This document shows, piece by piece, positions 5,666 to 13,043 of a DNA stretch of 16,807 nucleotides. The position numbers and the translations under genes were made by a program. Positions within the stretch are counted from its first letter, which is position 1, and each line of letters begins with the position of its first letter. Origin of the DNA: Promineifilum sp. (GTDB lineage Bacteria > Chloroflexota > Anaerolineae > Promineifilales > Promineifilaceae); NCBI GenBank assembly GCA_020634335.1, contig JACKBY010000035.1:1-16807 (forward strand), in the 5' to 3' direction. The notes below the pieces were generated by a model. That model was given only the letters and a program-made list of their open reading frames with translations. It was not told where the DNA came from and ran no database searches.

Positions 5666-6940
5666 ATGGAACCCCTACCCGTGGATATCTTTCAGCTCCG
5701 GCGGCGCGATCCCGCGGCGTGGTCGGCCCTGTTGGCCCGCTACCCGGAGACCAACGACGCCATCGTTACCGCGGTGACGTCCGAGGCGTTGTGCGAGACC
5801 ACGTTGGCGTTCCCCAGCCGTGCCGTCGATTGTTCCCATCACCTGCGGCGCTACGTCCTCACTCTGGCCGGCTGTTCCGACCCCATCACCTTCATCGCCA
5901 AACAGACCAACGCCATCGAAGCGCGCTTTTACAGCCTCTACGGCGATCCACCCGGCACAGCCATTCCTCGCTGTCACTACGCCCATCTGGACGGCGACGA
6001 CAGTTGGATCGTCCTCGACGATGTGCCCGATCATTTCCCGCCGGCGGCCTGGGTACCGGCCCAGGTGGACGGAATTGTGGAAACGCTGGCCCGCTTCCAC
6101 GCCGCCCATTGGCAACATGAAGCTGACGACGGTACCGCCCGGGCTGAATCACTCATTCCCCACTTTCTGCGACGCGACGAAGGCCCCTACACCTGGCAGG
6201 AGCTGCGCCAATCGGAAGCGGCCTTGTTCGAGGAAGGCCCAGGGGCGGCTCTCTCGCGCCATGCCATCCACAGCGCCGGGCGTCTGGCCCCCTATTTCGT
6301 GCGCGCGGCCAATGGTCTGGTGGTCATGCGCGACCTGGGTGGCTGGCCTGGCGTGCTGGGTGAAAGCCACCTGGCGGCCGCGGCCGACCTGCTCGACGAC
6401 CCCGTGCCCATGTTGGCCCCCTTGCTCGACTTGCCGCCCACATTGCTGCACGGCGCGCCTCATCCCGGTCACTGGCGGCTCAATCTGTTCGGCGACACCT
6501 TCCTCGTCGACTGGAGCGAGGCCCAGACCGGCCCCGGCATCCTCGATTTGATGGCGTTCATCGAAGGCTACCCGCTGCTCCAGGAACGGCGCGACGGCTG
6601 GGAACAAGCCGAACCGCGCTTGCGCCACGCCATCTCCCATACCGAGGAAACGATCATCGACACCTATCTGCTCACGCTCTCGGCCGAATTGAGCGGCCGT
6701 TCATCGGCGCGCGCCTTCCGCGCGACCCTGCCGGCCGCGCGCTGTCTCCACATATTGCTGACCTGGTTCCCCTACTTCGCCACCTGGGCCGACGACATGC
6801 CCGACCGCTATGTGTGGCAGCGGGTCAACCGTCGCAGCGAAACCGAGGTCGGGCGCTATTACGACGCGCCACCTGTCGGGATGCGGCGCTATTTGGCCGG
6901 CGTCTTCGAGCGCTTTCTGCGAGCTTGTCACAGTTTGTAG
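5666..6940 (+). CDS. Aminoglycoside-phosphotransferase-fold protein, probable pseudokinase
   Basis: A 424-residue cytosolic protein of the APH/choline-kinase-like fold. The N-lobe shows the nucleotide-site lysine K79 (FIAKQ), a possible helix-C glutamate E85 and a hinge-like WIVLDDV (114-120); TLARFHAAHW follows at about 140-149. The catalytic loop reads LLHGAPHPGHWRLN (261-273), where active members have HGDxHPxN. The catalytic Asp is replaced by Ala (A264, codon GCG) and the metal-binding Asn by His (H269). The second metal-binding Asp is kept (D282 in LVDWSEA). ATP may therefore bind, but phosphotransfer looks impaired. The frame is intact with no sign of decay. The start has no Shine-Dalgarno but has a promoter box 9 bases upstream, so a leaderless mRNA is likely. 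Two small membrane-protein genes follow 50 bases later. Substrate or partner is unknown. Confidence 0.8.
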   Translation: MEPLPVDIFQLRRRDPAAWSALLARYPETNDAIVTAVTSEALCETTLAFPSRAVDCSHHLRRYVLTLAGCSDPITFIAKQTNAIEARFYSLYGDPPGTAIPRCHYAHLDGDDSWIVLDDVPDHFPPAAWVPAQVDGIVETLARFHAAHWQHEADDGTARAESLIPHFLRRDEGPYTWQELRQSEAALFEEGPGAALSRHAIHSAGRLAPYFVRAANGLVVMRDLGGWPGVLGESHLAAAADLLDDPVPMLAPLLDLPPTLLHGAPHPGHWRLNLFGDTFLVDWSEAQTGPGILDLMAFIEGYPLLQERRDGWEQAEPRLRHAISHTEETIIDTYLLTLSAELSGRSSARAFRATLPAARCLHILLTWFPYFATWADDMPDRYVWQRVNRRSETEVGRYYDAPPVGMRRYLAGVFERFLRACHSL

Positions 6941-6976
6941 TTCCGTACACCCTGCAACTCCTGCGGGACAGGTGCG

Positions 6977-6982
6977 TATAGT
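6977..6982 (+). promoter_or_regulatory. -10 box for the DUF456-like gene, probably leaderless
   Basis: TATAGT ends 8 bases before the ATG at 6991; no convincing -35 box lies at normal spacing, and no good Shine-Dalgarno precedes the start. A separate short-leader promoter is possible, in addition to readthrough from the gene 50 bases upstream. Confidence 0.35.
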
Positions 6983-6990
6983 ACTCGGAA

Positions 6991-7494
6991 ATGGAAAATA
7001 TCGTTTTTACGATTGGCACCGGTGTGGTCATTCTGGCCTTTGTCGTTGGCTTGCTCGGCATCATCCTCCCCGTCATTCCCGGTCTCATCATCATCTGGCT
7101 CGCCTCGCTCTACTACGCGGCCGTGGTCATCGGCTTCGACGCCTTTTCGCCGTGGGTCTTCGCCCTCATCACCCTCATCGGGCTGGCGGCCGGCACGTCC
7201 AACATCTGGCTGGCGGCTCTGGGGGCCAAGACAACCGGCGCGACATGGCGCACGCTCATCGTCGGCTTCATCGGGGCTATTATCGGGACGTTCCTGCTGC
7301 CCATCCCCCTCATCGGCACCATTGTGGGTTATGCCGCCGGTCTGGTCCTATCCGAGTACATCCGTCAGGGAGAGTTACGCCCGGCTCTGAAGTCCGCCTT
7401 TGGCGGCATGGTCGGCTGGGGCGTCAGCACGCTCTTCGAATTCGCCGGCGGCATCCTGATGATCGTGCTGGTAGTGACACAAGCGCCGGTTTAG
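6991..7494 (+). CDS. DUF456-like integral membrane protein
   Basis: A 167-residue, very hydrophobic protein. It opens with VVILAFVVGLLGIILPVIPGLIIIWLASLYYA, the Leu-Pro-x-x-Pro-Gly pattern after the first span that is typical of DUF456 proteins. Further spans lie at about residues 55-75, 88-118 (Gly-rich, GFIGAIIGTFLLPIPLIGTIVGYAAG) and 138-162. Between the last two is a short polar segment, SEYIRQGELRPALKSA, also characteristic. The family has no established function. The start has no Shine-Dalgarno but a TATAGT box 8 bases upstream. It is followed 11 bases later by another membrane-protein gene, so the two are probably co-transcribed and may act together in the membrane. Confidence 0.85.
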   Translation: MENIVFTIGTGVVILAFVVGLLGIILPVIPGLIIIWLASLYYAAVVIGFDAFSPWVFALITLIGLAAGTSNIWLAALGAKTTGATWRTLIVGFIGAIIGTFLLPIPLIGTIVGYAAGLVLSEYIRQGELRPALKSAFGGMVGWGVSTLFEFAGGILMIVLVVTQAPV

Positions 7495-7505
7495 GAAAAT
7501 AATCA

Positions 7506-7895
7506 ATGGAAGAATTTCTACAAAACTTCGTCGTCGTGCTTCTGAGCGTGATGTCGGTGGCCCTCATCCTGGCGATCATCCTGCTGGCGATCATCTTCAT
7601 CCAAATCCGTCACATCAAGGTTCCGCCGGGTGCGGGCTTTGCCGAAACGATGCTCTATACGCCGCTCCTGGTGGTGCTGTTTCTAGACGTGCTCGATCTG
7701 GCGCTGGACTTTCTATCCGCGCCCATCGCCTGGGTCGTCCTCGACCGGTTGGGTCTCAAGGGACTTCGCGGCATCGCCACGTTCGAGTCACTCATCCCCT
7801 TCACCCAGGCCATTCCAACGATGACCCTGGCCTGGATCGCCGTGCGCGTCATGGGCAAGGATCGCTTTGTCGAAAGCAGGTATTACCAGGAATAA
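7506..7895 (+). CDS. Small integral membrane protein, unknown family
   Basis: A 129-residue protein I do not recognise. A long N-terminal hydrophobic helix (about residues 8-32, VVVLLSVMSVALILAIILLA) is followed by a basic turn (IRHIKVPPG), a second hydrophobic region with regularly placed acidic residues (LLVVLFLDVLDLALDFL, about 52-68), another segment near 69-80, and a weaker one near 98-115. It ends in a polar tail (GKDRFVESRYYQE). AGGA sits 9 bases before the ATG, and the gene follows the DUF456-like gene by 11 bases. The Asp residues inside a membrane-like segment could mark an ion path or a helix-helix contact; that is speculation. Confidence 0.75.
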   Translation: MEEFLQNFVVVLLSVMSVALILAIILLAIIFIQIRHIKVPPGAGFAETMLYTPLLVVLFLDVLDLALDFLSAPIAWVVLDRLGLKGLRGIATFESLIPFTQAIPTMTLAWIAVRVMGKDRFVESRYYQE

Positions 7896-7897
7896 TG

Positions 7898-7967
7898 CAG
7901 GCTCGGTTGCTGAACCGGCTCACCAGGCTTGATAGCGGCCATTTCCTAAACAGACCCGGCGAGCCTG
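7898..7967. terminator. Inverted repeat between convergent genes, weak terminator candidate
   Basis: CAGGCTCG (7898-7905) and CGAGCCTG (7960-7967) are exact complements enclosing 54 bases, within which CGGTT-GCTG-AACCG (7904-7917) makes a smaller hairpin. The region separates convergent stops at 7895 and 7971. There is no T-tract and the arms are short, so this is tentative. Confidence 0.3.
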
Positions 7968-7970
7968 ACG

Positions 7971-10900
7971 TCAGCGCTTCGCCAGCGGAAGAGCCAGCGA
8001 AAACGCGCTACCCTCCCCCGGCCGGCTCTCGCACCACACACGACCCTGGTGGTGATCGGCCACGGACTTGACAATCGCCAACCCCAGCCCCGATCCGCGC
8101 CCGCGCTCGGCCGTGGTCATCGCCTGTCCTCGATAGAACTTCTCGAACAGATGCGTCTGATCGGCCACGGCGATCCCTGGCCCCCGATCCCGCACCGTGA
8201 TCACCATTTCACGCCCGACCGCCTCCGCTTGTAGCGTCAGACGACCGCTCTGAGGTGCATGTTTAAGGGCGTTCGTCACCAGGTTGGTAATCGCCCGCCG
8301 CAACAAGGCGGGGTCGGCCACTACCGGCGGCAGATCGGCGGCAACCTTGACCACGGGGCTAAGGCCGGCCATGTGGGCGGGCGAAGCGTACTCCACGGCG
8401 ATCTCGTCCAGCATCTCGGCCACATTCACCCGGTCAAATTGCAGGTTCAACCCGGCCTCGATACGCGCCAGATCGAGCAAATCGTTCACCAACCGTTTCA
8501 TCCGGTCGATTCCGGCCAGGATCTTCTCGGCGTATTCCTTCTCCAGGGCGGGATCATCGATAATTGGCAGCGTGGCCGCGTAGTTGTGCATATAGGTCAA
8601 GGGGCTGAGCAGGTCGTGGGAGATGCCGGCCACGAAATCTGATTTCAGGCGATCCAGCTCCCGGATGTCGGTCACGTCCTGCAACACGGCCACCCGTCCC
8701 ATCGTCTGGCCGTCATGGTTATAGACCGTCGAAATGCCCGCCAGGAAAATCTGCTCCCGGACGGTCACTTCTATCTTGCCGTCGACCGCGCCGCCGGCGG
8801 CCGACGAGAGACCGAGGCTCAGATGGCGGGCCAGCAGGCCATCCCGATCCGCTCCAGCCAGCGCATCGACCACAGGCCGCCCGCTCACTTCCTTCGCGTG
8901 GATACCCAGCGCTCGCTCCGCGGCCGGATTGATGAGTAACACCCGATCCGTCTGGTCGGTAACCAGGACGCCGTTGGTAGTGGAAGCCAATATTGCCGCA
9001 AGCCGCCGCCGTCCGCCCTCGGCGGCCACAAAGAGATGCGCATTTTGGACCAGCACAGTCGCCTGCCCGGCCAGCGTGCGCAGGAAACTGCGCTCGTCGC
9101 TATCAAAATAGTGTGGCTGGCGAAAGGCCAGGTAAAGCACGCCCTGAAACTCGCCCCCGGGTTTCAGCGGCAACGCATAGAGAGCCGCCACCGGCGACGC
9201 CGCGGACATCGCGGACGACAATCCCTCTTCGATCTCGGCTGCCGTCCCGTATGAGAGTTCATCCACCTCGCGCAACCGCAACAAAACCGCGCGGTCGAGC
9301 ACGCTCATGCTATCGGCCGCCGGCCCCTCGGCAAACACCAGCGGCGCGGGGGTGGCGGGATTACGGACGATGGCCCGCGCGCCGGCCGCGCCCGTTCCTC
9401 GCAACAATCCCTGGAGCACGGCCGTCATCCCCTGCGGCAAGCTGATCGTAGTGGCCACGTCATTGCTGACATTGAGCACCAGCGACAGCTCATCCAGCCG
9501 CTGGCGCAAGGCACGTTGCATCTGGGAAAAAGCCAGCGTCAACTGCCCGATCTCGTCTTCGCGCTCCGAGCGCACCGGTCGTTCCAGGCCGCCCCCCCCG
9601 GCGATGGCCCGCGACGCGCGGCTGATTTCGGCTATAGGCCGGGTAATGTCGCGGCCCAGCGCGGCCACGATGGCGTAGAACACGCTGCTCACGATTATCA
9701 ACAACAGGCTCAAAGGCCCGATGATGGACAAGGTTTGTCCTAATATCGCGGCGCGCGGCAGCGTGGCGACGATCTTCCAGCCGCTCTGCGGAACGGACGC
9801 AACCGTGACCAACTGTCGGGCTCCGGTTGCCGGGTCGCGAGACTCATAAACGGTACGGCCGGTGGCCGCAGAGAGCGAACGCGAGATTTGGGCGGCAGTC
9901 GGGAAAGCCCAGTCTTCCGGTGGCCCCCCGGCCACCGGCAGCACTTCCGACGCCTCGTTGACGAGGAAGCCGGAGCCTTGCCCCCCGGTGACCGGCAGAT
10001 CAGCCAACATATCACTCAATACTTCGGGGGCGACGGCCGCAATCAATGCCGTCGTCTCGAGGCCGTTATTCGTACCCGGCACGGCCAGGCTCAGGCGATA
10101 GGACTCGTCTTCGGCGCGAGAGACGGCCCAGCCCGTCTCCCCGGCCAATGCGGCCACGGCAATTGCCCGTTCGGCGTCGGACAAGGCAGCGTCGCCGGTT
10201 GGGCTGTCGGAAAACGTCTCGCCCGATGCGCTGAGCATCCGCACGTCGTCAAATTGTCGCGTGGCTTGCACCCGACCCAGGACAGTCGATTTTTCCACCG
10301 CATTCTCCGTCCCCGCGAGGGCCGGATCGGCGGCATATTGGGTCAACGTCCGGGCCAGGTCTTGCTGCAAAGAGCCGAGACGCGCCGCCGTCGTCTCTGC
10401 CCGGTTAATCATCTGGTCAGTGAAAGCGCGGCTCGTGGCGCGCGCGGAAAAATAGAAGGCGACCGAGGCGCTGAGGAAGACGACTACAACCCCAAAGGTC
10501 AGGAACGCGGCCACAAGCTGGCGTTGCAGGCTGCGCTGGAGTGGCGAGGGCACCGTGCCCAGCTCCGGCCGGCGGCGCGGCGCGATCCACAAGACGGCCG
10601 TGGTTACCGCGCCGCCGATGGCCCCTTCAATGAGCGCCGGCAAAGCGCTCCAGAAGCTGAGGTACAGGGCGAGGTCCAGCGCACCGATGACCCCGGCCTG
10701 ATTCACCGAATGGGCAAAGATGGCCGGCCCGACGACAAACGGGAGCATGAGACGCCCCAGCACCCCGGCCACAAGGGGACGGCGCAACAAAGCGAATCCG
10801 CGACCGGCATAGATCTGTCGCATCAGGCTGGCCGACACTCCGGCAGCCAGCGCGATGGCGACCACGTCCAGCGGCTCTCCGGTCTGGCCCAGGACGCGGC

Positions 10901-11261
10901 CAAGCCCGGCGAACACGCCGACAAGGACAGCCGAGGGCACGTTGAGCATCGCCCCGGCCACCAGATAGGGCACGGCGGAGAGCAACAGGATCGCGCCGGT
11001 CGCTGGATATTCGCGCAAAATTGGATTGGCCCAGGGAAAAGCGAGCGGGAACAGCTGGCTAAAGAATAGGGCTGCCCCGCACAACGCAACCAGAGCCGAC
11101 CACTGCCCGCGACTCATCGCGCGCCACGTTCGCCGGGAGGTCGAGCGGCCGAGGGCGGCGGCCAAAAGTCCCAAGCCGATAATCCACAGGCCGGCAGCAA
11201 AAGCGTTGTCGGGCCAGGCAACCCCCGCCCGGCCGGACTGCCCCCATAATTCAATCAGCAT
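7971..11261 (-). CDS. Large multi-domain membrane sensor histidine kinase
   Basis: About 1,096 residues from the ATG at 11261. In order: a polytopic N-terminal region with about seven hydrophobic segments (roughly 25-225); a further span (about 250-273); a Cache-like extracytoplasmic domain (about 275-505); a span (about 511-536); HAMP (about 537-590); GAF-like (about 605-743); PAS (about 752-865); HisKA with SHDLLSPL, phospho-acceptor H882; and an HATPase with NLVTNALKHAP (N box), DRGPGIA (G1), FEKFYRG (F box) and GRGSGLGLAI (G2). All kinase motifs are intact. It should autophosphorylate in response to an external or membrane signal and pass the phosphate to a response regulator, none of which is in the window. 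A GTG at 11303 would add 14 residues; the ATG is preferred for the AGGAACAGGG just upstream and the hydrophobic start. It is transcribed divergently from the peptidase cluster. Confidence 0.92.
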   Translation of the reverse strand: MLIELWGQSGRAGVAWPDNAFAAGLWIIGLGLLAAALGRSTSRRTWRAMSRGQWSALVALCGAALFFSQLFPLAFPWANPILREYPATGAILLLSAVPYLVAGAMLNVPSAVLVGVFAGLGRVLGQTGEPLDVVAIALAAGVSASLMRQIYAGRGFALLRRPLVAGVLGRLMLPFVVGPAIFAHSVNQAGVIGALDLALYLSFWSALPALIEGAIGGAVTTAVLWIAPRRRPELGTVPSPLQRSLQRQLVAAFLTFGVVVVFLSASVAFYFSARATSRAFTDQMINRAETTAARLGSLQQDLARTLTQYAADPALAGTENAVEKSTVLGRVQATRQFDDVRMLSASGETFSDSPTGDAALSDAERAIAVAALAGETGWAVSRAEDESYRLSLAVPGTNNGLETTALIAAVAPEVLSDMLADLPVTGGQGSGFLVNEASEVLPVAGGPPEDWAFPTAAQISRSLSAATGRTVYESRDPATGARQLVTVASVPQSGWKIVATLPRAAILGQTLSIIGPLSLLLIIVSSVFYAIVAALGRDITRPIAEISRASRAIAGGGGLERPVRSEREDEIGQLTLAFSQMQRALRQRLDELSLVLNVSNDVATTISLPQGMTAVLQGLLRGTGAAGARAIVRNPATPAPLVFAEGPAADSMSVLDRAVLLRLREVDELSYGTAAEIEEGLSSAMSAASPVAALYALPLKPGGEFQGVLYLAFRQPHYFDSDERSFLRTLAGQATVLVQNAHLFVAAEGGRRRLAAILASTTNGVLVTDQTDRVLLINPAAERALGIHAKEVSGRPVVDALAGADRDGLLARHLSLGLSSAAGGAVDGKIEVTVREQIFLAGISTVYNHDGQTMGRVAVLQDVTDIRELDRLKSDFVAGISHDLLSPLTYMHNYAATLPIIDDPALEKEYAEKILAGIDRMKRLVNDLLDLARIEAGLNLQFDRVNVAEMLDEIAVEYASPAHMAGLSPVVKVAADLPPVVADPALLRRAITNLVTNALKHAPQSGRLTLQAEAVGREMVITVRDRGPGIAVADQTHLFEKFYRGQAMTTAERGRGSGLGLAIVKSVADHHQGRVWCESRPGEGSAFSLALPLAKR

Positions 11262-11316
11262 TGCACCCTGTTCCTGCCGATCACTAACTGACCGGCCGCC
11301 CACACTTTATGTCTGC

Positions 11317-11345
11317 TTGAGCAGTATAACACAGTGCCTTAATTT
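11317..11345 (+). promoter_or_regulatory. Candidate promoter of the Thr/Pro-repeat/M42 operon
   Basis: TTGAGC (11317-11322), a 17-base spacer, and TAATTT (11340-11345), a weak but TANNNT-type -10 box. The start would fall near 11352, leaving room for the strong GAGGGGGAG ribosome site before the ATG at 11368. The elements are interleaved with those of the kinase promoter on the other strand. Confidence 0.4.
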
Positions 11346-11350
11346 GTCAT
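11323..11350 (-). promoter_or_regulatory. Promoter of the histidine kinase gene
   Basis: On the minus strand ATGACA (11345-11350, 5 of 6) and TATACT (11323-11328, 5 of 6) are 16 bases apart. The predicted start is near 11316. It overlaps the candidate plus-strand promoter elements of the next gene. Confidence 0.6.
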
Positions 11351-11367
11351 TTGAGGGGGAGTTCATT

Positions 11368-11880
11368 ATGATTCTTGGCATGGATACACGCCGCCGGACC
11401 TATGCCATTCTGGTTGGCATCATCCTCCTCACTGTGCCTTGCTACCTGTCCGGTATTGCTTTGCTCTCCCGCGCACCGAACCGTGGTAACGCCACGCCGA
11501 CGCCGGATGAACCCGGCTCGTCGACCGTTTCGCCAACGCCGACCGACGCCACGCGTTTGCCGCCCGTACTCGTTTCGTTGACGCCCCCCGGTTCGCCCAC
11601 CCCGCCGGCAACGGTGACCCCTTCCATCACGCCGACGGAGACGCTCTTGCCCACGGCCACGTCCACGGCGACGCCCACCGATACACCGACGCCAACGCCC
11701 ACCGACACGCCGACGGCAACGCCCACCGAAACACCGACCGAAACGCCCACCGAGACGCCCACGGAAACACCGACTGAAACGCCCACCGAAACGCCAACAG
11801 AAACAGCCACGGCGACGCCCCCCCTGACAGCCACCGATGACGACGTCACGGGCACGCCAGAGGTAACTATAACCCCCTAA
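11368..11880 (+). CDS. Membrane-anchored Thr/Pro-rich repeat protein
   Basis: A 170-residue protein from the ATG at 11368, which follows a strong ribosome site (GAGGGGGAG, 6 bases upstream). The same frame is open further upstream to 11026, but that part is antisense to the kinase gene and lacks a ribosome site. Residues 1-10 are polar and basic (DTRRR), residues 11-34 form one hydrophobic segment (YAILVGIILLTVPCYLSGIALL), and the rest is Ser/Thr/Pro-rich low complexity, mostly TPTE/TPTD units, ending in an acidic TDDDVTGTPEV. This suits a signal-anchored, extended, cell-surface stalk, perhaps O-glycosylated. No folded domain is visible. It lies 17 bases ahead of the first M42 gene and is probably co-transcribed with it, although M42 enzymes are cytosolic. 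Function unknown. Confidence 0.8.
   Translation: MILGMDTRRRTYAILVGIILLTVPCYLSGIALLSRAPNRGNATPTPDEPGSSTVSPTPTDATRLPPVLVSLTPPGSPTPPATVTPSITPTETLLPTATSTATPTDTPTPTPTDTPTATPTETPTETPTETPTETPTETPTETPTETATATPPLTATDDDVTGTPEVTITP
11671..11814 (+). repeat. 12-bp tandem repeat array encoding Thr-Pro-Thr-Glu/Asp units
   Basis: Twelve consecutive 12-base units of the form ACNCCNACNGAN lie inside the Thr/Pro-rich gene. Units differ mainly at third positions (acgcccaccgaa, acaccgaccgaa), and the last (acagccacggcg) is degenerate. Because the unit is a multiple of three, slippage would change length without breaking the frame. Confidence 0.85.
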
Positions 11881-11897
11881 CCACAGGAATCGCTTTT

Positions 11898-13043
11898 ATG
11901 GAAACGTTTGAATTGTTAAAACAGCTGACCGAAGCGCCCGGTCCGACCGGCAACGAAGGCGGCGCCGCGGCCGTCATCGAGTCACTCTGGCGGCCGTTCG
12001 TCGACGAGATCGTTGTCGACCGGGTCGGTAGCCTGCTAGGCATCAAACGCGGTGCAGGGCCGGCCGACCGGCCGCGCCCCAGCATCTTGCTGGCCGCTCA
12101 CATGGATGAACTGGGGCTAATGGTGTCGCGCATCGTGGAGCACGACGGCAACGGTTTTCTGCGCGTGACGGAGCTGGGCGGCGTCGACCGGCGTCACCTG
12201 CTGGGGCAGACGGCCATTGTCCATGGCACAAGGCCGCTGACCGGCGTGCTGGGGGGCTTGCCCGACTCCTATCTGTCGGAAAAAGAGCGCGACAAAGCCT
12301 ATAGCTATGAAAACCTGGTTCTCGACGTCGGCTTGCCCATCGACGAGGTGCGCCGCCTGGTGTCCATTGGTGATTTCGTCACGTTTCGGCAATCTCTGCG
12401 CAAATTGCAGAATGGTCGGGTAGCGGGCAAGGCGCTGGACAATCGCGCTTCGGTCACGGCCGTTACGATCTGCCTCGAGCATCTACAGCAGCGCCGCCAC
12501 ACGTGGGATGTGATCGCCGTCGCTACCTCGCAGGAGGAAGAGACCTTCCTGGGGGCCTACACCAGCGCCTACGCCCAACGACCGGACGCGGCCATCGCCA
12601 TCGACGTGACCCACGCCAAGGGGCCGGGCACGAACGATAGCGAATTGATGGAACTGGGCAGCGGGCCGGTGCTCGACATCGGCGCCAACGTTCATCCCGG
12701 CCTCTATGGTGCCTTGCGCGACGCAGCCAACGCGCTGGAGATGAAAATCGGCACCGGCGTCCACGCTGCCGGCAGCGGCACCGATGCCTACGCGCTGCAG
12801 GTTGCCCGCGACGGCATTCCCACCGGCGTCCTGTCGATCCCGCTGCGCTACATGCACACCATGGTCGAGACGGTTGACATGGGCGACGTTGAGCGCGTCG
12901 GCCGCCTGCTGGCCGAGATGGTCGCCCGGCTCGACGACAACTTTCTGGGCAACATCCGGGAAGAGCTGATGCGACCGGAAATTAGCATCAAGAACGGCCG
13001 CGGCCGGAGCGTTAGTAGCGTTAGTGAGGATGATGGCGCATGA
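11898..13043 (+). CDS. M42-family aminopeptidase, paralogue 1
   Basis: A 381-residue cytosolic metallo-aminopeptidase of the M42 (TET/glutamyl aminopeptidase/FrvX) family. Expected ligands and catalytic residues are all present: H68 and D70 (AAHMDELG), bridging D181 (GKALDNR), catalytic base E213 with ligand E214 (SQEEETFLGA), D236 (IAIDVT) and H320 (RYMHTMVE). Between the first metal motif and D181 lies the insertion usual for the family's dimerisation domain. The QEEETF segment departs from the common QEEVG(L/T)RGA, which may alter the pocket. The C-terminus carries an extra polar, Ser/Arg-rich tail of about 35 residues. The ribosome site AGGA is 9 bases before the ATG. Its stop overlaps the next start as ATGA, implying coupling. 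M42 enzymes normally form dodecamers that trim peptides from the N-terminus. Confidence 0.9.
   Translation: METFELLKQLTEAPGPTGNEGGAAAVIESLWRPFVDEIVVDRVGSLLGIKRGAGPADRPRPSILLAAHMDELGLMVSRIVEHDGNGFLRVTELGGVDRRHLLGQTAIVHGTRPLTGVLGGLPDSYLSEKERDKAYSYENLVLDVGLPIDEVRRLVSIGDFVTFRQSLRKLQNGRVAGKALDNRASVTAVTICLEHLQQRRHTWDVIAVATSQEEETFLGAYTSAYAQRPDAAIAIDVTHAKGPGTNDSELMELGSGPVLDIGANVHPGLYGALRDAANALEMKIGTGVHAAGSGTDAYALQVARDGIPTGVLSIPLRYMHTMVETVDMGDVERVGRLLAEMVARLDDNFLGNIREELMRPEISIKNGRGRSVSSVSEDDGA

Noticed and set aside
9888..11069. 393-residue open frame on the plus strand
   Set aside because: Antisense to the histidine kinase; composition dominated by Arg, Gly, Gln and His without hydrophobic structure, and no start signal.
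11262..11303. Histidine kinase start at GTG 11303
   Set aside because: Possible, but it has no ribosome site and adds only a polar 14-residue stretch; the ATG at 11261 follows AGGAACAGGG.
11026..11367. Upstream extension of the Thr/Pro-rich protein to a start at 11026
   Set aside because: The extension overlaps the histidine kinase gene and its promoter on the other strand; the ATG at 11368 has a strong ribosome site and a membrane anchor directly after it.
11671..11814. CRISPR-like or satellite repeat
   Set aside because: The 12-base units are contiguous with no spacers and encode an in-frame Thr-Pro repeat; it is a coding minisatellite.
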